Shown: positions 1 to 7,988, counted from the stretch's first letter. The stretch is DNA of 43,341 nt from Streptomyces sp. SID14436 (GCF_010548465.1 NZ_JAAGMD010000234.1:1-43341); one strand, 5' to 3'. The notes: generated by a model not told the origin, from the sequence alone. Numbers and translations: made by a program.

Positions 1-16
1 CCCCGCCCGGTGCGGC

Positions 17-244
17 CTACGGAGCCGTCCGGCCCGGCTGCCGCCGCGCCGACCACCACATCCCGGCCGCGCCCGCCGCGAGCAGGGACGCGCCGAGCGT
101 GCCCAGCGGCACCAGGTCACGCGCCGCGCCGGTCCTCGGCAGCTCGTCCGCCCCCGGGTTCACCGGCTCGTTGTCGGTGCCGAGGAGCAGGGGAGTGGCG
201 GGCGCGTCCGGCGAGGGGTTCGTGGTGCCGAACGGGCGGCTCCA
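17..244 (-). pseudogene. C-terminal remnant of an LPXTG-type surface protein
   Basis: The reverse strand encodes a textbook cell-wall sorting signal: LPRTG, then a hydrophobic segment rich in Leu, Ala and Gly, then a basic tail (SARRQ), ending at a TAG at 17-19. Before it lies a Pro/Thr/Asp-rich spacer. Upstream of about 245 the sequence turns markedly less GC-rich and loses codon bias, and the only in-frame start (388) overlaps the rpiB start codon. I see no signal peptide or ectodomain. I therefore read this as the surviving 3' end of a truncated sortase-anchored protein rather than a working gene. Streptomyces class E sortases usually use LAXTG, so the LPRTG form is itself a little unusual. 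Confidence 0.4.
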
Positions 245-374
245 GTGAATCCGAGGTGAGAGATTCTCAAGACCTTCGATTCTGGATTGATGCTTGAGGC
301 TTGCCTGAGGTTCTCGATTTCTCCGCACGTTTTCGGCGATGCCACCCCGCGCGCCTTCCCGGACCGTCCCGTGC

Positions 375-386
375 CACACTCTGTCC
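375..386 (+). promoter_or_regulatory. Leaderless-type -10 element of rpiB
   Basis: CACACT at 375-380 is followed by six bases and then the rpiB ATG at 387, with no Shine-Dalgarno sequence. This spacing would put the transcript start at or next to the ATG, the common leaderless arrangement in Streptomyces. Confidence 0.45.
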
Positions 387-872
387 ATGCGCGTGTACCT
401 CGGTTCCGACCATGCCGGCTACGAACTCAAGAACCACCTCGTCGAGTGGCTCAAGGGCGCCGGGCATGAGCCCGTCGACTGCGGGCCCCACATCTACGAC
501 GCCCAGGACGACTACCCGCCCTTCTGTCTGCGCGCCGCCGAGCGCACCGCCGCGGACGCCGACGCCCTCGGCATCGTGATCGGCGGCTCCGGCAACGGCG
601 AGCAGATCGCCGCCAACAAGGTCAAGGGCGTGCGGGCGGCCCTGGCGTGGAGCGAGGAGACCGCGGCTCTGGGCCGCCAGCACAACAACGCCAACGTCGT
701 CGCGGTCGGGGCGCGCATGCACAGCCTCGACGAGGCGACGAAGTTCGTGGAGATCTTCCTGGCGACGCCGTTCTCGGGCGACGAGCGTCACATCCGCCGG
801 ATCGACATGCTCAGCGCCTACGAGACCACCGGCGACCTTCCCCCGGTCCCGGCCCACCACCCGCAGCAGTAA
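387..872 (+). CDS. rpiB: Ribose-5-phosphate isomerase B (RpiB/LacAB family)
   Basis: This 161-residue protein would interconvert ribose-5-phosphate and ribulose-5-phosphate in the non-oxidative pentose phosphate pathway. The N-terminal MRVYLGSDHAGYELK is the family signature, with the substrate-binding Asp and His. The anion-hole loop GGSGNGEQIAANK carries Glu where E. coli RpiB has its catalytic Cys; a Glu base is the actinobacterial arrangement known from Mycobacterium tuberculosis. The ATG at 387 is preferred because homology begins there and a leaderless-type -10 sits just upstream. The in-frame ATG at 339 adds residues unlike the family. The next gene, a Nei-type glycosylase, is also its neighbour in mycobacteria. 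Confidence 0.95.
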   Translation: MRVYLGSDHAGYELKNHLVEWLKGAGHEPVDCGPHIYDAQDDYPPFCLRAAERTAADADALGIVIGGSGNGEQIAANKVKGVRAALAWSEETAALGRQHNNANVVAVGARMHSLDEATKFVEIFLATPFSGDERHIRRIDMLSAYETTGDLPPVPAHHPQQ

Positions 873-950
873 CCCGGCCGCGCGCCGCCCCCGCCCGGAC
901 CGCACGGCCCCGGCGGGGGCGGCGGCGCGAGCGGGAGCGACGGCCCGGCG

Positions 951-1058
951 CGGACGGGACGGGCGGGACGGACGGGACGGGAGGGACGGACGGGACGGGC
1001 GGGACGGGCGGGACGGGAGGGACGGACGGGACGGGCGGGACGGACGGGACGGGCGGGG
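951..1058 (+). repeat. G-rich 9-bp minisatellite, 12 units
   Basis: Twelve consecutive 9-bp units fill this intergenic stretch. Three unit types occur: A = CGGACGGGA, B = CGGGCGGGA, C = CGGGAGGGA, in the order A B A C A B B C A B A B', the last unit ending in G. The + strand carries many GGG tracts. The array sits between rpiB and the nei ribosome binding site (AAAGGGGA near 1075), so it would lie in a read-through transcript or in the nei leader. Confidence 0.95.
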
Positions 1059-1086
1059 AAGAGGCGCGAGCGAGAAAGGGGACGCG

Positions 1087-1914
1087 GTGCCGGAGGGGCA
1101 CACGATTCACCGGCTGGCCGAGGACTACGCGGCCGCCTTCGCGGGCCGCGGCCCGCTGCGGGTCACCAGCCCTCAGGGCAAGTTCAGCGACGCGGCCGCC
1201 CTGCTCGACCGCAGCCCCCTGCACACCGCCGACGCCCACGGCAAACACCTCTTCCTCGGCTTCCGCGACCCCGGCCCCGGGCACACCGACTGGGTCCACA
1301 TCCACCTCGGCCTGTTCGGCAAGGTCGCCTTCGGACCGGCCCCCGCGCCGCCGCCCACCGACACCGTGCGCCTGCGCCTCGCCGGTGACCGCGGCTACGC
1401 CGACCTGCGCGGACCCACCACCTGCGCCCTCGTCACCGACGCCGAGAAGCAGGCCGTGCACGCCCGCCTCGGCCCCGACCCGCTCCGCCCCGACGCGGAC
1501 CCGGCCGCCGCGTACCGCAGGATCAGCCGCAGCCGTACGACCGTCGCCGCGCTGCTGATGGACCAGAAGGTCATCGCCGGCGTGGGCAACGTCTACCGCG
1601 CCGAGGTCCTCTTCCGGCACGGCATCGACCCCTACCGCGCGGGCCGGGACATCACCCCGGCCGAGTGGGACGCGATCTGGGCCGACCTGGCCGCGCTCAT
1701 GCGGGAGGGCGTACGGACCAACCGCATCGACACCGTGCGCCCCGAGCACACCCCGGAGGCGATGGGCCGCCCGCCGCGCGTCGACGACCACGGCGGCGAG
1801 GTCTACGTCTACCGCCGGGCCGCCCGGCCCTGCCACCTGTGCGGCGAGGAGATCCGCACGGCAGAGCTGGCCGCGCGCAACCTCTTCTGGTGCCCGGGCT
1901 GCCAGCGGACCTGA
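1087..1914 (+). CDS. nei: Fpg/Nei-family DNA glycosylase (Nei1-like endonuclease VIII)
   Basis: This is a 275-residue bifunctional base-excision repair glycosylase/AP lyase for oxidised bases. It begins (after Met) PEGHTIHRLA: the N-terminal Pro is the Schiff-base nucleophile and the following Glu the general acid. The middle MDQKVIAGVGNVYRAEVLF is the helix-two-turn-helix signature. The C-terminus carries a CHLC ... CPGC zinc finger. The sequence resembles mycobacterial Nei1 closely, and adjacency to rpiB matches that locus. The GTG start at 1087 is fixed by the need for Pro at position 2 and by an AAAGGGGA ribosome binding site just upstream. Confidence 0.93.
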   Translation: MPEGHTIHRLAEDYAAAFAGRGPLRVTSPQGKFSDAAALLDRSPLHTADAHGKHLFLGFRDPGPGHTDWVHIHLGLFGKVAFGPAPAPPPTDTVRLRLAGDRGYADLRGPTTCALVTDAEKQAVHARLGPDPLRPDADPAAAYRRISRSRTTVAALLMDQKVIAGVGNVYRAEVLFRHGIDPYRAGRDITPAEWDAIWADLAALMREGVRTNRIDTVRPEHTPEAMGRPPRVDDHGGEVYVYRRAARPCHLCGEEIRTAELAARNLFWCPGCQRT

Positions 1915-1935
1915 CCCCGCACCCGGACCCCCTTT

Positions 1936-1974
1936 GGACCGGCGGCTCCACACCGGCCGGCCCTTCACCGGTCC
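1936..1974. terminator. Weak inverted repeat between convergent genes
   Basis: GGACCGG (1936-1942) and CCGGTCC (1968-1974) can pair between the convergent nei and acetyltransferase genes. The same 143-bp gap holds a 14-bp direct repeat (CGGCTCCACACCGG). The terminator role is inferred only from position. Confidence 0.3.
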
Positions 1975-2057
1975 GTTCCGCCGGCGCCGGCTCCACACCG
2001 GTCCTCTCCGCCCCGGCCGGTCCCGCACCGTCCCGGTCCGCCCGGGCCCGCGTGCGC

Positions 2058-3314
2058 TCAGAAGCCGTGCGGCAGCCAGGGGGTGACACCGCCGAACCCG
2101 ACGGACGCCCCCGCCAGCGCGCCCCGCCCCAGCTCCCGCACCCGGCCCGACCGGGCCAGCGCCGCCAGGCTCACCCCGCCGAGATACGCCGCCGCCAACT
2201 CCCGTACCGACAGGGCGAGATCGGGCGCCTCGTCGGTCCGCTCGCAGGACGCCCCCTTGGCGTTGCCGCTGAGCCGCCAGCGCCCCGCGTTCCACGGGCA
2301 GAAGGCGTCCTCGACCTCCAGCACGACGTCCACCGGCGCCTGGTAGGTCCGCGCCGCCAGCGCCGCCCCCACGTCGACCAGCCGGACGTACAGGCTGTCC
2401 CGCAGCGTCGGCAGGCAGCGCCGCGGGTCGGACACCAGGTACTGCCAGGCGTCGTCCACCGGCCGGTTGTGGACCACCAGCGTCGACGTCAGGTCCACGT
2501 CGAACAGGAACCGCCACAGCGCCGCGTCCGCCGCCGGGTCCAGGGCGGCCATGTGCCGCAGCACCACCGTGCCGTCCGGCCCGGCCGGGCCCCAGCCCGG
2601 CTTCACGTGGAAGCGCGCGTACCCGACGACCTCGCCGTCCCGCTCGGCCACCACGCACTGCAGGGGCGACCCGCCGTCCCGGTCGCTCTCCGGGTCGAGC
2701 AGCGCCAACCGCTCCCAGCCGGGCCGCCGGGCCAGCATGCCCGGACGCAGCGGCACCAGCCGGGCGTAGACCGACTCGCACGCGTCCAGGACACTCGCGG
2801 GCTCCGCGTACCGCAGCCGTACGCCGTCCGTCCCGTCGGGCACGGACAGGGTGACCCGGGCGGTGTCGATCGTGGCGCCCAGCTGATGGGTGGCCGCCGC
2901 GTAGCCGAACCGGCCGTAGATCGGCGGCTCGGACGCCGTGAGCACCGCCAGCGGCTCCCCCCAGGACCGTACGTCGTCCAGCTGCCGCCGCATCATCGAC
3001 GTCAGCAGCCCGCGCCGCCGGTGCGTGGCCGCCACACTCACCATCGTGACCCCCGCGGCCGGCACGGACGCCCCGCCGGGCACCGTCAGCCGGAACGAGA
3101 ACGCCCCCGCCGTGCCCACGCACGTCTCCCCGTCCCACACACCGACGGACCGGCCGAACTCGGTCAGCGAGCGCCACAGCTCCCGTTCCTCCTCGGCCTC
3201 GGGTACCCCGCTGAAGGCCCGGACGAGGGTGCCGTACCACCGGTCCCACTCGTCCCGCCGCAGCACCCGTGGTGCGCTCACCGTGCCCGCCGTGCTCGTC
3301 CGTTCGCTCGCCAT
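2058..3314 (-). CDS. Eis-like GNAT N-acetyltransferase
   Basis: This 418-residue protein has the length and layout of the Eis family: an N-terminal GNAT domain, a second degenerate GNAT domain and a C-terminal sterol-carrier-like domain. The acetyl-CoA pyrophosphate loop is visible as VAATHRRRGLLTSMM around residue 95. The chain ends in HGF. In M. tuberculosis Eis the C-terminal Phe carboxylate acts in catalysis together with a Tyr, and the terminal Phe is kept here. Eis enzymes acetylate aminoglycosides, peptides or protein lysines; the substrate here cannot be read from sequence. It is convergent with nei and divergent from the PP2C phosphatase. Confidence 0.85.
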   Translation of the reverse strand: MASERTSTAGTVSAPRVLRRDEWDRWYGTLVRAFSGVPEAEEERELWRSLTEFGRSVGVWDGETCVGTAGAFSFRLTVPGGASVPAAGVTMVSVAATHRRRGLLTSMMRRQLDDVRSWGEPLAVLTASEPPIYGRFGYAAATHQLGATIDTARVTLSVPDGTDGVRLRYAEPASVLDACESVYARLVPLRPGMLARRPGWERLALLDPESDRDGGSPLQCVVAERDGEVVGYARFHVKPGWGPAGPDGTVVLRHMAALDPAADAALWRFLFDVDLTSTLVVHNRPVDDAWQYLVSDPRRCLPTLRDSLYVRLVDVGAALAARTYQAPVDVVLEVEDAFCPWNAGRWRLSGNAKGASCERTDEAPDLALSVRELAAAYLGGVSLAALARSGRVRELGRGALAGASVGFGGVTPWLPHGF

Positions 3315-3462
3315 ACGCCATGCCTACCAGTGCGATCCGGGAGGAGCGAGGCAATTTTTCCCGGGCGGCCACGCGACGGCGTCCGGTGAAGTTCACTGTG
3401 AAGTCGGTCCCCGCTACGAGGGACAACCAGGACCTCCCGTGCCAAGCGGCCGGTCCGATGGA

Positions 3463-3477
3463 TAGGGTCCCGAACTA
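3463..3477 (+). promoter_or_regulatory. -10 element directly before the phosphatase gene
   Basis: TAGGGT at 3463-3468 lies nine bases before the ATG at 3478. There is no Shine-Dalgarno sequence in the gap, suggesting a leaderless or nearly leaderless transcript. Confidence 0.35.
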
Positions 3478-4656
3478 ATGGCAGCAGGACGAGAACGGCG
3501 CGCGGCCGCCGAGACGTTCACGGCCCGGTGGAAGAAGCAGTGGCACCGGGCCCGCGTCGGCGTGCGCCGGGCCGCCGTCGACTACTTCCGGGGCAACGGC
3601 TCCGACTGGGTCGCCCTCGCCGGTCTGCTCCTGACCATCCCGCTGTTCACGGCGGGCACGCTCGCCAACTCCGTGTGGTGCCCGCCCGCCGCCCTCGTCC
3701 TGCCGATCGTCGCGGGCGGACTGCTGCTCCGCCCGGCCAGCCTCCTCGGCCTGTACGCCGTCGCGGCCACCGCGCTCATCGTCGAGGCCGTCCAGCTCGG
3801 CCCCTACACCGAGGGCGCCGCCCGGGTCACCCCCGGCGTCGTCCTGGTCGTCGCGGCCTGCGGGTTCTTCGGCCTCCTCGTGGCCCAGTTCCGCAGCCGC
3901 GTCGGCGTGCCCTGGCGGCGCGGCGGCACCATGCTGTTCGACCTGCGCGAACGCATCAGGGTGCAGAGCCAGCTGCCCGCGCTGCCCGGCGGATGGCACC
4001 AGGAGATGGCCCTGCGGCCCGCGGGCGGCCAGTCCTTCTCCGGCGACTTCGTCGTCGCGGCCCGCACCAACGGCGGCCGCACCCTGGAGGTCGTCCTCAC
4101 CGACGTCTCCGGCAAGGGCATGGACGCCGGCTCCCGCGCCCTGCTGCTCTCCGGCGCCTTCGGCGGTCTGCTCGGCAGCCTGCCCCCGCACGCCTTCCTC
4201 CCGGCCGCCAACGGCTACCTCCTGCGCCAGGAATGGGACGAGGGCTTCGCCACCTCCATCCACCTCGTCCTCGACCTGGACTCCGGCGACTACGAGCTGT
4301 ACACCGCGGGGCACCCGCCGGGCCTCCAGCTCAGCGCGGGCACCGGCCGCTGGGAGGAGAAGGCCGCCGACGGCCCGCTGCTCGGCGTGTACGACGGCGC
4401 CCAGTTCGACCCGGTGAAGGGCTCCCTGCGCCCCGGCGACGTGCTCATGCTGTTCACCGACGGCCTCGTGGAGACCTCCGACCGGGACATCGTCGAAGGC
4501 ATCGACCGCCTCACCGGCGAGGCCGACCGCTACGTCGCCGGCGGCTTCCACGGCGCGGCCTGGCACCTCATCGAAGCCGTCGCCAAGGACGTCAACGACG
4601 ACCGGGCCCTGCTGCTGATCTGCCGCGAGGGCCCCACGGCCGCCGCCCACCGCTGA
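3478..4656 (+). CDS. Membrane-anchored PP2C (SpoIIE-type) serine/threonine phosphatase
   Basis: The 392-residue protein has a short basic cytoplasmic start, about four hydrophobic segments (roughly residues 40-145) and a C-terminal SpoIIE/RsbU-type PP2C domain (about 180-385). Metal-binding aspartates sit in SGDFVV, LTDVSGKGMDAG and LFTDGLVE. Such phosphatases dephosphorylate anti-sigma-factor antagonists or other Ser/Thr-phosphoproteins, and Streptomyces has many paralogues. No sensor domain other than the membrane part is visible, and no partner anti-sigma factor is encoded nearby, so its target is unknown. Confidence 0.88.
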   Translation: MAAGRERRAAAETFTARWKKQWHRARVGVRRAAVDYFRGNGSDWVALAGLLLTIPLFTAGTLANSVWCPPAALVLPIVAGGLLLRPASLLGLYAVAATALIVEAVQLGPYTEGAARVTPGVVLVVAACGFFGLLVAQFRSRVGVPWRRGGTMLFDLRERIRVQSQLPALPGGWHQEMALRPAGGQSFSGDFVVAARTNGGRTLEVVLTDVSGKGMDAGSRALLLSGAFGGLLGSLPPHAFLPAANGYLLRQEWDEGFATSIHLVLDLDSGDYELYTAGHPPGLQLSAGTGRWEEKAADGPLLGVYDGAQFDPVKGSLRPGDVLMLFTDGLVETSDRDIVEGIDRLTGEADRYVAGGFHGAAWHLIEAVAKDVNDDRALLLICREGPTAAAHR

Positions 4657-4672
4657 CCGGCACCCGCCGGTG

Positions 4673-4684
4673 CACACTGAACGG
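4673..4684 (+). promoter_or_regulatory. Leaderless-type -10 element of the HD hydrolase gene
   Basis: CACACT (4673-4678) plus six bases precedes GTG at 4685, the same arrangement as at rpiB. This supports the GTG at 4685 over the earlier in-frame GTG at 4670. Confidence 0.4.
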
Positions 4685-5164
4685 GTGACAGACACACCAC
4701 GCAGCCCCTCGCCGTACCTGTCCGTGGCCGAGGTCGAAGCCGTCGCCCGCGCCGCGCACGACGGCCAGACCGACAAGGCCGGCCGCCCCTACACCGAGCA
4801 TCTGAGCGCCGTCGCCGAGGGCGTACGGGCGCGCGGCGGCCACGCGGAGCAGATCGCGGCGGCCTGGCTGCACGACGCCGTCGAGGACCACCGGCTGTCC
4901 GACGACTGGCTGGCCCGGGCCGCCCTGACGGCGCGGACCAAGGACATCGTCCGCGCGGTCACCAAGCGGCCGGGGGAGCCGCCCGAGGCGTACGCGGCCC
5001 GCATCCGGGCCACCCCCGGCGCGCTGCTGGTGAAGGAGGCGGACCTGGCGCACAACGCCGACCCGGCGCGGCTGGCGGTGCTGGACGAGGCCACCCGGAC
5101 GCGGCTGGCCGAGAAGTACACGCGCATGCGCGCACTCCTCGGCCTCACGGCGGGCGGGCGGTGA
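4685..5164 (+). CDS. RelA/SpoT-type HD-domain hydrolase (MESH1-like)
   Basis: A 159-residue single-domain protein. The metal-binding residues of the RelA/SpoT hydrolase fold are recognisable in order: a His in YTEHLSAVA, the pair in WLHDAVEDH (compare HDVVEDT), and the later Asp in VKEADLAHNAD (compare KLADRLHNMR). There is no synthetase, TGS or ACT domain. Stand-alone proteins of this type hydrolyse (p)ppGpp or related nucleotides in vitro; the true substrate here is not shown. It follows the phosphatase gene by 28 bp but seems to have its own leaderless promoter. Confidence 0.75.
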   Translation: MTDTPRSPSPYLSVAEVEAVARAAHDGQTDKAGRPYTEHLSAVAEGVRARGGHAEQIAAAWLHDAVEDHRLSDDWLARAALTARTKDIVRAVTKRPGEPPEAYAARIRATPGALLVKEADLAHNADPARLAVLDEATRTRLAEKYTRMRALLGLTAGGR

Positions 5165-5169
5165 CCGCG

Positions 5170-5194
5170 GCCGTCCCGGGATGTCCCGGACGGC
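5170..5194. terminator. Bidirectional hairpin between convergent genes
   Basis: GCCGTCC (5170-5176) pairs with GGACGGC (5188-5194), and an inner GGGA/TCCC closes a 2-base loop with one bulged C. It fills the gap between the HD hydrolase stop and the acyltransferase stop. Confidence 0.6.
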
Positions 5195-6397
5195 TCAGGC
5201 GGAGACCTTCTCGCGGGTCCGGTCCGCTTCGTGCCGCTCGCGTTCCCGCGCCGCCTCGGCCGGGTCCCGCTTGAACGCCCAGTCCATCGCGGGCTCCATC
5301 ACCGGCCGGAACACCCGGCGCACCGGTGCGGTGCACAGCAGCGTCACCATCGCGGCGGCCAGCACGGTCACCAGGATCTCGCCGAACGGCCCCTGGAGCG
5401 CGGACACCTCGAACCAGCCCTTGTAGTCACCGGCCTTCACCACGAAGCCGTGCAGCAGGTAGCCGCACAGGGTGCCCGCGCCGAGTGCGGTGAACCACAC
5501 GCGGCGTCCCGGCACCCAGGCGAAGAAGCAGGCGGTCAGCACCAGCGAACACCCGAAGAGGGCCAGCACCATGACCGGTCCGGCCCACCAGGGCGCTCCC
5601 AGTTCCTGCGCGGAGTCGCGGTGGTAGAACCAGCCGGTGTTCATCCGGGGCGCCGCCCACCAGGCGAAGGCCAGCGCGGCGGCGCACACCGGCACGGCCG
5701 CGATCCGCACCGAACGGCGGCGCACCAGGTGGAAGTGCTCCGGCTTCAGACACAGGCCCAGCACGAAGAACGGCAGGAACTGGAGGACGCGCTGGAGGTC
5801 GAGGTCGTCCCCGATCTCCGGGGTGACACTCGCCAGCATCGCCACCACGAGGGCCAGCGGCAGCGGATGCCGCACGGCCTTCCAGATCGGCGTGGTGAGC
5901 CGCCAGATGAACAACGCGCACAGGAACCAGGTCAGGTACCAGGGGTCGAGCAGGCTGATCTCCTGCTGCGGGTCGTTGTCCACGAACCGCTTGAACAGCG
6001 GGTACGCCGTCTCGAAGACGATGTACGGCACGGCGACACCGGTGATGAGCCGGCGCAGCCGGTCGGGGCGCATGTCGAAACTGCGCGAGAAGAAGCCGGA
6101 GATGAGGATGAACGCCGGCATGTGGAAGGCGTACACGACCATGTAGGCGGCCTGGAGGGACCGGCTGTCGCCCTTCAGGGGCTCCCAGGCGTGGCCGACG
6201 GCCACCAGCACGATGGCCAGGTACTTGGCGTTGTCGAAGAACGCGTCACGCCGTTTGGCCGCGGGGGCCGCCGGGCGGCGCGCGTCCCGGCCGCCGCTCC
6301 CGGGGGCGGGCGCACCCGGCACCCCGGACGACGGTGACGGAGCCGGGGGGAGAGGCGTACCGCGGTGGTTGCCGTTCGGTCGCGGCGAGGCCGTCAC
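5195..6397 (-). CDS. Acyltransferase-3 family integral membrane protein
   Basis: A 400-residue protein with a Pro/Gly/Ser-rich cytoplasmic N-terminus (about 1-45), then about ten transmembrane segments and a charged C-terminal tail. RRDAFFDNAKYLAIVLVAVGHAWEPL is at the start of the first helix, and the conserved His in VGH is the catalytic residue of acyltransferase-3 (OafA/NolL-like) proteins. These transfer acyl groups from CoA donors to sugars, cell-wall polymers or antibiotics across the membrane. FHMPAFILISGFF is another family signature. The substrate cannot be inferred. The gene stands alone between a hairpin and a long gene-free region. Confidence 0.8.
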   Translation of the reverse strand: MTASPRPNGNHRGTPLPPAPSPSSGVPGAPAPGSGGRDARRPAAPAAKRRDAFFDNAKYLAIVLVAVGHAWEPLKGDSRSLQAAYMVVYAFHMPAFILISGFFSRSFDMRPDRLRRLITGVAVPYIVFETAYPLFKRFVDNDPQQEISLLDPWYLTWFLCALFIWRLTTPIWKAVRHPLPLALVVAMLASVTPEIGDDLDLQRVLQFLPFFVLGLCLKPEHFHLVRRRSVRIAAVPVCAAALAFAWWAAPRMNTGWFYHRDSAQELGAPWWAGPVMVLALFGCSLVLTACFFAWVPGRRVWFTALGAGTLCGYLLHGFVVKAGDYKGWFEVSALQGPFGEILVTVLAAAMVTLLCTAPVRRVFRPVMEPAMDWAFKRDPAEAARERERHEADRTREKVSA

Positions 6398-7034
6398 TGA
6401 CCCTCCCTGCGGGAACTCGGGGTCAGGAGCGGGGAGCTCGCTGCGCTTGCGGGGGACGAGGCAGCGTGAAACATCTGAGGCACCCTAGCGTTGTCCGCGC
6501 GTATTCGTAAAACGCCCGACGTCATTACCGGTATTCACCCCGGGTACCCCCGATTCGGTAATGCCGACGGCATGGCGGGCGTGACGGTCGACACACCCTC
6601 AACGCGCCGCGCCGGTACGGGTCCTGTGTACCACCTGCGCCTCTCTTGTCAGGATTCATCCGGACCGAACGGTGCATAGGCGGGGCAGCCCGCCCCAACG
6701 GAACGATCGCTTCAGCCCGTTTCCCGATCTTTCCGCGGGTGAGTCGGAACGCCCGTGACCGTAATTCGAATTGGCTGCGAACGCGGTGTGGGGAATGTGA
6801 AACGATGCGGCCGAATTCCCGGTCCGGGTGGCTCCTCGAATTACCGTGCGACGCCGCGCCGTCGACCTCGTGCCGACGGGGGCCCACCCGGCCGGTCCCG
6901 GCCACGGAGGGCGGATGATGCGTCACCTGCCGCATAGCGCGGCCCCGTTGGTGGCACGATGGTTCTGGCGGGGTGCGCGGGGTCGCGTCCCCCGGGCCCG
7001 GGAGTGTGCGGACCGATCGAGGGTGTGATCAGTT
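6398..7034. other. Gene-free 637-bp stretch of lower GC content
   Basis: No reading frame here has a convincing start, ribosome binding site or codon bias, and the base composition is less GC-rich than its surroundings, as expected for non-coding DNA. It would carry the promoter region of the acyltransferase gene (leftward) and of the small membrane protein gene (rightward). The one structured item I see is an 8-bp inverted repeat, CATTACCG (6523-6530) and CGGTAATG (6556-6563), separated by 25 bases. Confidence 0.6.
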
Positions 7035-7229
7035 GTGGCCATTTCACTGTCAGTGGTGCTGCTGTTGGCGATCATCCTTGTGGTGCTGATGAGAGGCGGC
7101 TCCATCAAGGCGGGTCCCGCGATCGTGGCGGTGCTCTTCGGCTTCTTCCTCGCCTCGACCGGCATGGCCCCGTCCATCAACCGGTTCCTCAACTCGATAG
7201 CGGAGACGATCAACTCCATCAGCTTCTGA
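7035..7229 (+). CDS. Small two-helix membrane protein of unknown function
   Basis: A 64-residue protein with a GTG start. It has two hydrophobic segments (about residues 4-18 and 27-43) joined by a basic turn (MRGGSIKAG), then a polar tail ending NSISF. I recognise the general form as a conserved small streptomycete membrane protein but know no function. The long upstream non-coding region and the isolated position suggest its own promoter. A GC-rich hairpin follows at 7276-7296. Confidence 0.65.
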   Translation: MAISLSVVLLLAIILVVLMRGGSIKAGPAIVAVLFGFFLASTGMAPSINRFLNSIAETINSISF

Positions 7230-7275
7230 CCCCCGGGGCGGGCAGCGACGGCACACCGCGGGCCGGCACGAGAGG

Positions 7276-7296
7276 GGGCGGCTTCCGCCGCCGCCC
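7276..7296 (+). terminator. Short hairpin after the small membrane protein gene
   Basis: GGGCGGC (7276-7282) and GCCGCCC (7290-7296) enclose a 7-base loop in the gap before the DUF1330 gene. A terminator role is inferred from position. Confidence 0.4.
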
Positions 7297-7379
7297 TTAC
7301 CTCCGAGGTCATCGACGCGAGAGCGGCACCCCGGCAGGCTCGGACGTGCCCAGCCGAGCCGACCGGAAGGACCCGCCCC

Positions 7380-7727
7380 ATGACCGCCTACGTCATCGCC
7401 CACCTCCAGGAGGCCGCCCCGCACCCGGAGATCGCCGAGTACATCGAGCGCATCCCCGCGACCTTCGAGCCCTACGGCGGACGCTTCCTCGTGCACGGCA
7501 CCGCGCACGAGGTGAAGGAGGGCAGCTGGCCCGGCCACGTCGTCATGATCGGCTTCCCCGGCGTCGCCGAGGCCCGCGCGTGGTGGGACTCACCCGCCTA
7601 CCGCGCCATCGCACCCCTGCGCTCCCGGCACATCGCCGGCGACATCGTCCTGGTCGACGGCGTCCCCGAGGGCTACGACCCGGCCGTCACCGCCCGCGCC
7701 CTGCGCGAGGCCCCGCCCGCCGGGTGA
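7380..7727 (+). CDS. DUF1330 family protein
   Basis: A 115-residue protein with the dimeric alpha/beta-barrel pattern of DUF1330: an N-terminal beta strand (TAYVIAHLQ), a central VVMIGFPGVAEARAWWDSPAYRAI segment and a final strand that includes DIVLVDGV. The family has no established biochemical role. The ATG at 7380 begins the homologous region. It is the last host gene before the integrated element and ends upstream of a strong bidirectional hairpin. Confidence 0.85.
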   Translation: MTAYVIAHLQEAAPHPEIAEYIERIPATFEPYGGRFLVHGTAHEVKEGSWPGHVVMIGFPGVAEARAWWDSPAYRAIAPLRSRHIAGDIVLVDGVPEGYDPAVTARALREAPPAG

Positions 7728-7768
7728 GGCCGGGACCGGGCGATTCCCGCCGGGCCCCGGAAAGCCGT

Positions 7769-7806
7769 CAGGGCCGGGCGGAGGAAGGAACCTCCGCCCG
7801 GCCCTG
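7769..7806. terminator. Host terminator of tRNA-Gly and the DUF1330 gene
   Basis: Perfect 16-bp stem CAGGGCCGGGCGGAGG (7769-7784) with its complement (7791-7806) and a 6-base loop. Before integration this would have directly followed the tRNA-Gly gene on the minus strand; it also ends the convergent DUF1330 transcript. A diverged copy is found at the other end of the element. Confidence 0.85.
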
Positions 7807-7815
7807 AGCCGTGCA

Positions 7816-7858
7816 GAGCGGGCGACGGGAATCGAACCCGCGTAGCCAGTTTGGAAGA
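7816..7858 (-). repeat. attL: 43-bp direct repeat (displaced host tRNA-Gly 3' end)
   Basis: These 43 bp are identical to 17860-17902 and correspond to the 3' part of tRNA-Gly from the anticodon loop to the discriminator base plus one base. Identity stops at 7859, where the anticodon stem would continue, so this copy is only a fragment. It marks the left boundary of the integrated element. Confidence 0.95.
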
Positions 7859-7988
7859 TCGCGTATGCGGATCCGCCCTGACCTGGATGAACGCTGACCT
7901 GCGCGGGAGCGGGCTAGGCACCCTGACTCCCCGTGGTTCCCTCTCCGCTCCCGTTGCGTCGGGCACGTAAAGGGCACGGCTGCTGAGC

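Noticed and set aside
951-1058. The 9-bp array as a CRISPR array
   Set aside because: Units are only 9 bp with no spacers between them, and no cas genes are present anywhere in the window.
811-3426. Long minus-strand frame of 871 codons over nei and the acetyltransferase gene
   Set aside because: It is an out-of-frame shadow of two well-supported genes; its composition is Arg/Gly-rich as expected for GC-rich shadow frames.
6491-6935. Several frames of 60-136 codons on both strands in the gene-free stretch
   Set aside because: No ribosome binding sites, no codon bias, and they overlap one another on both strands in lower-GC sequence.
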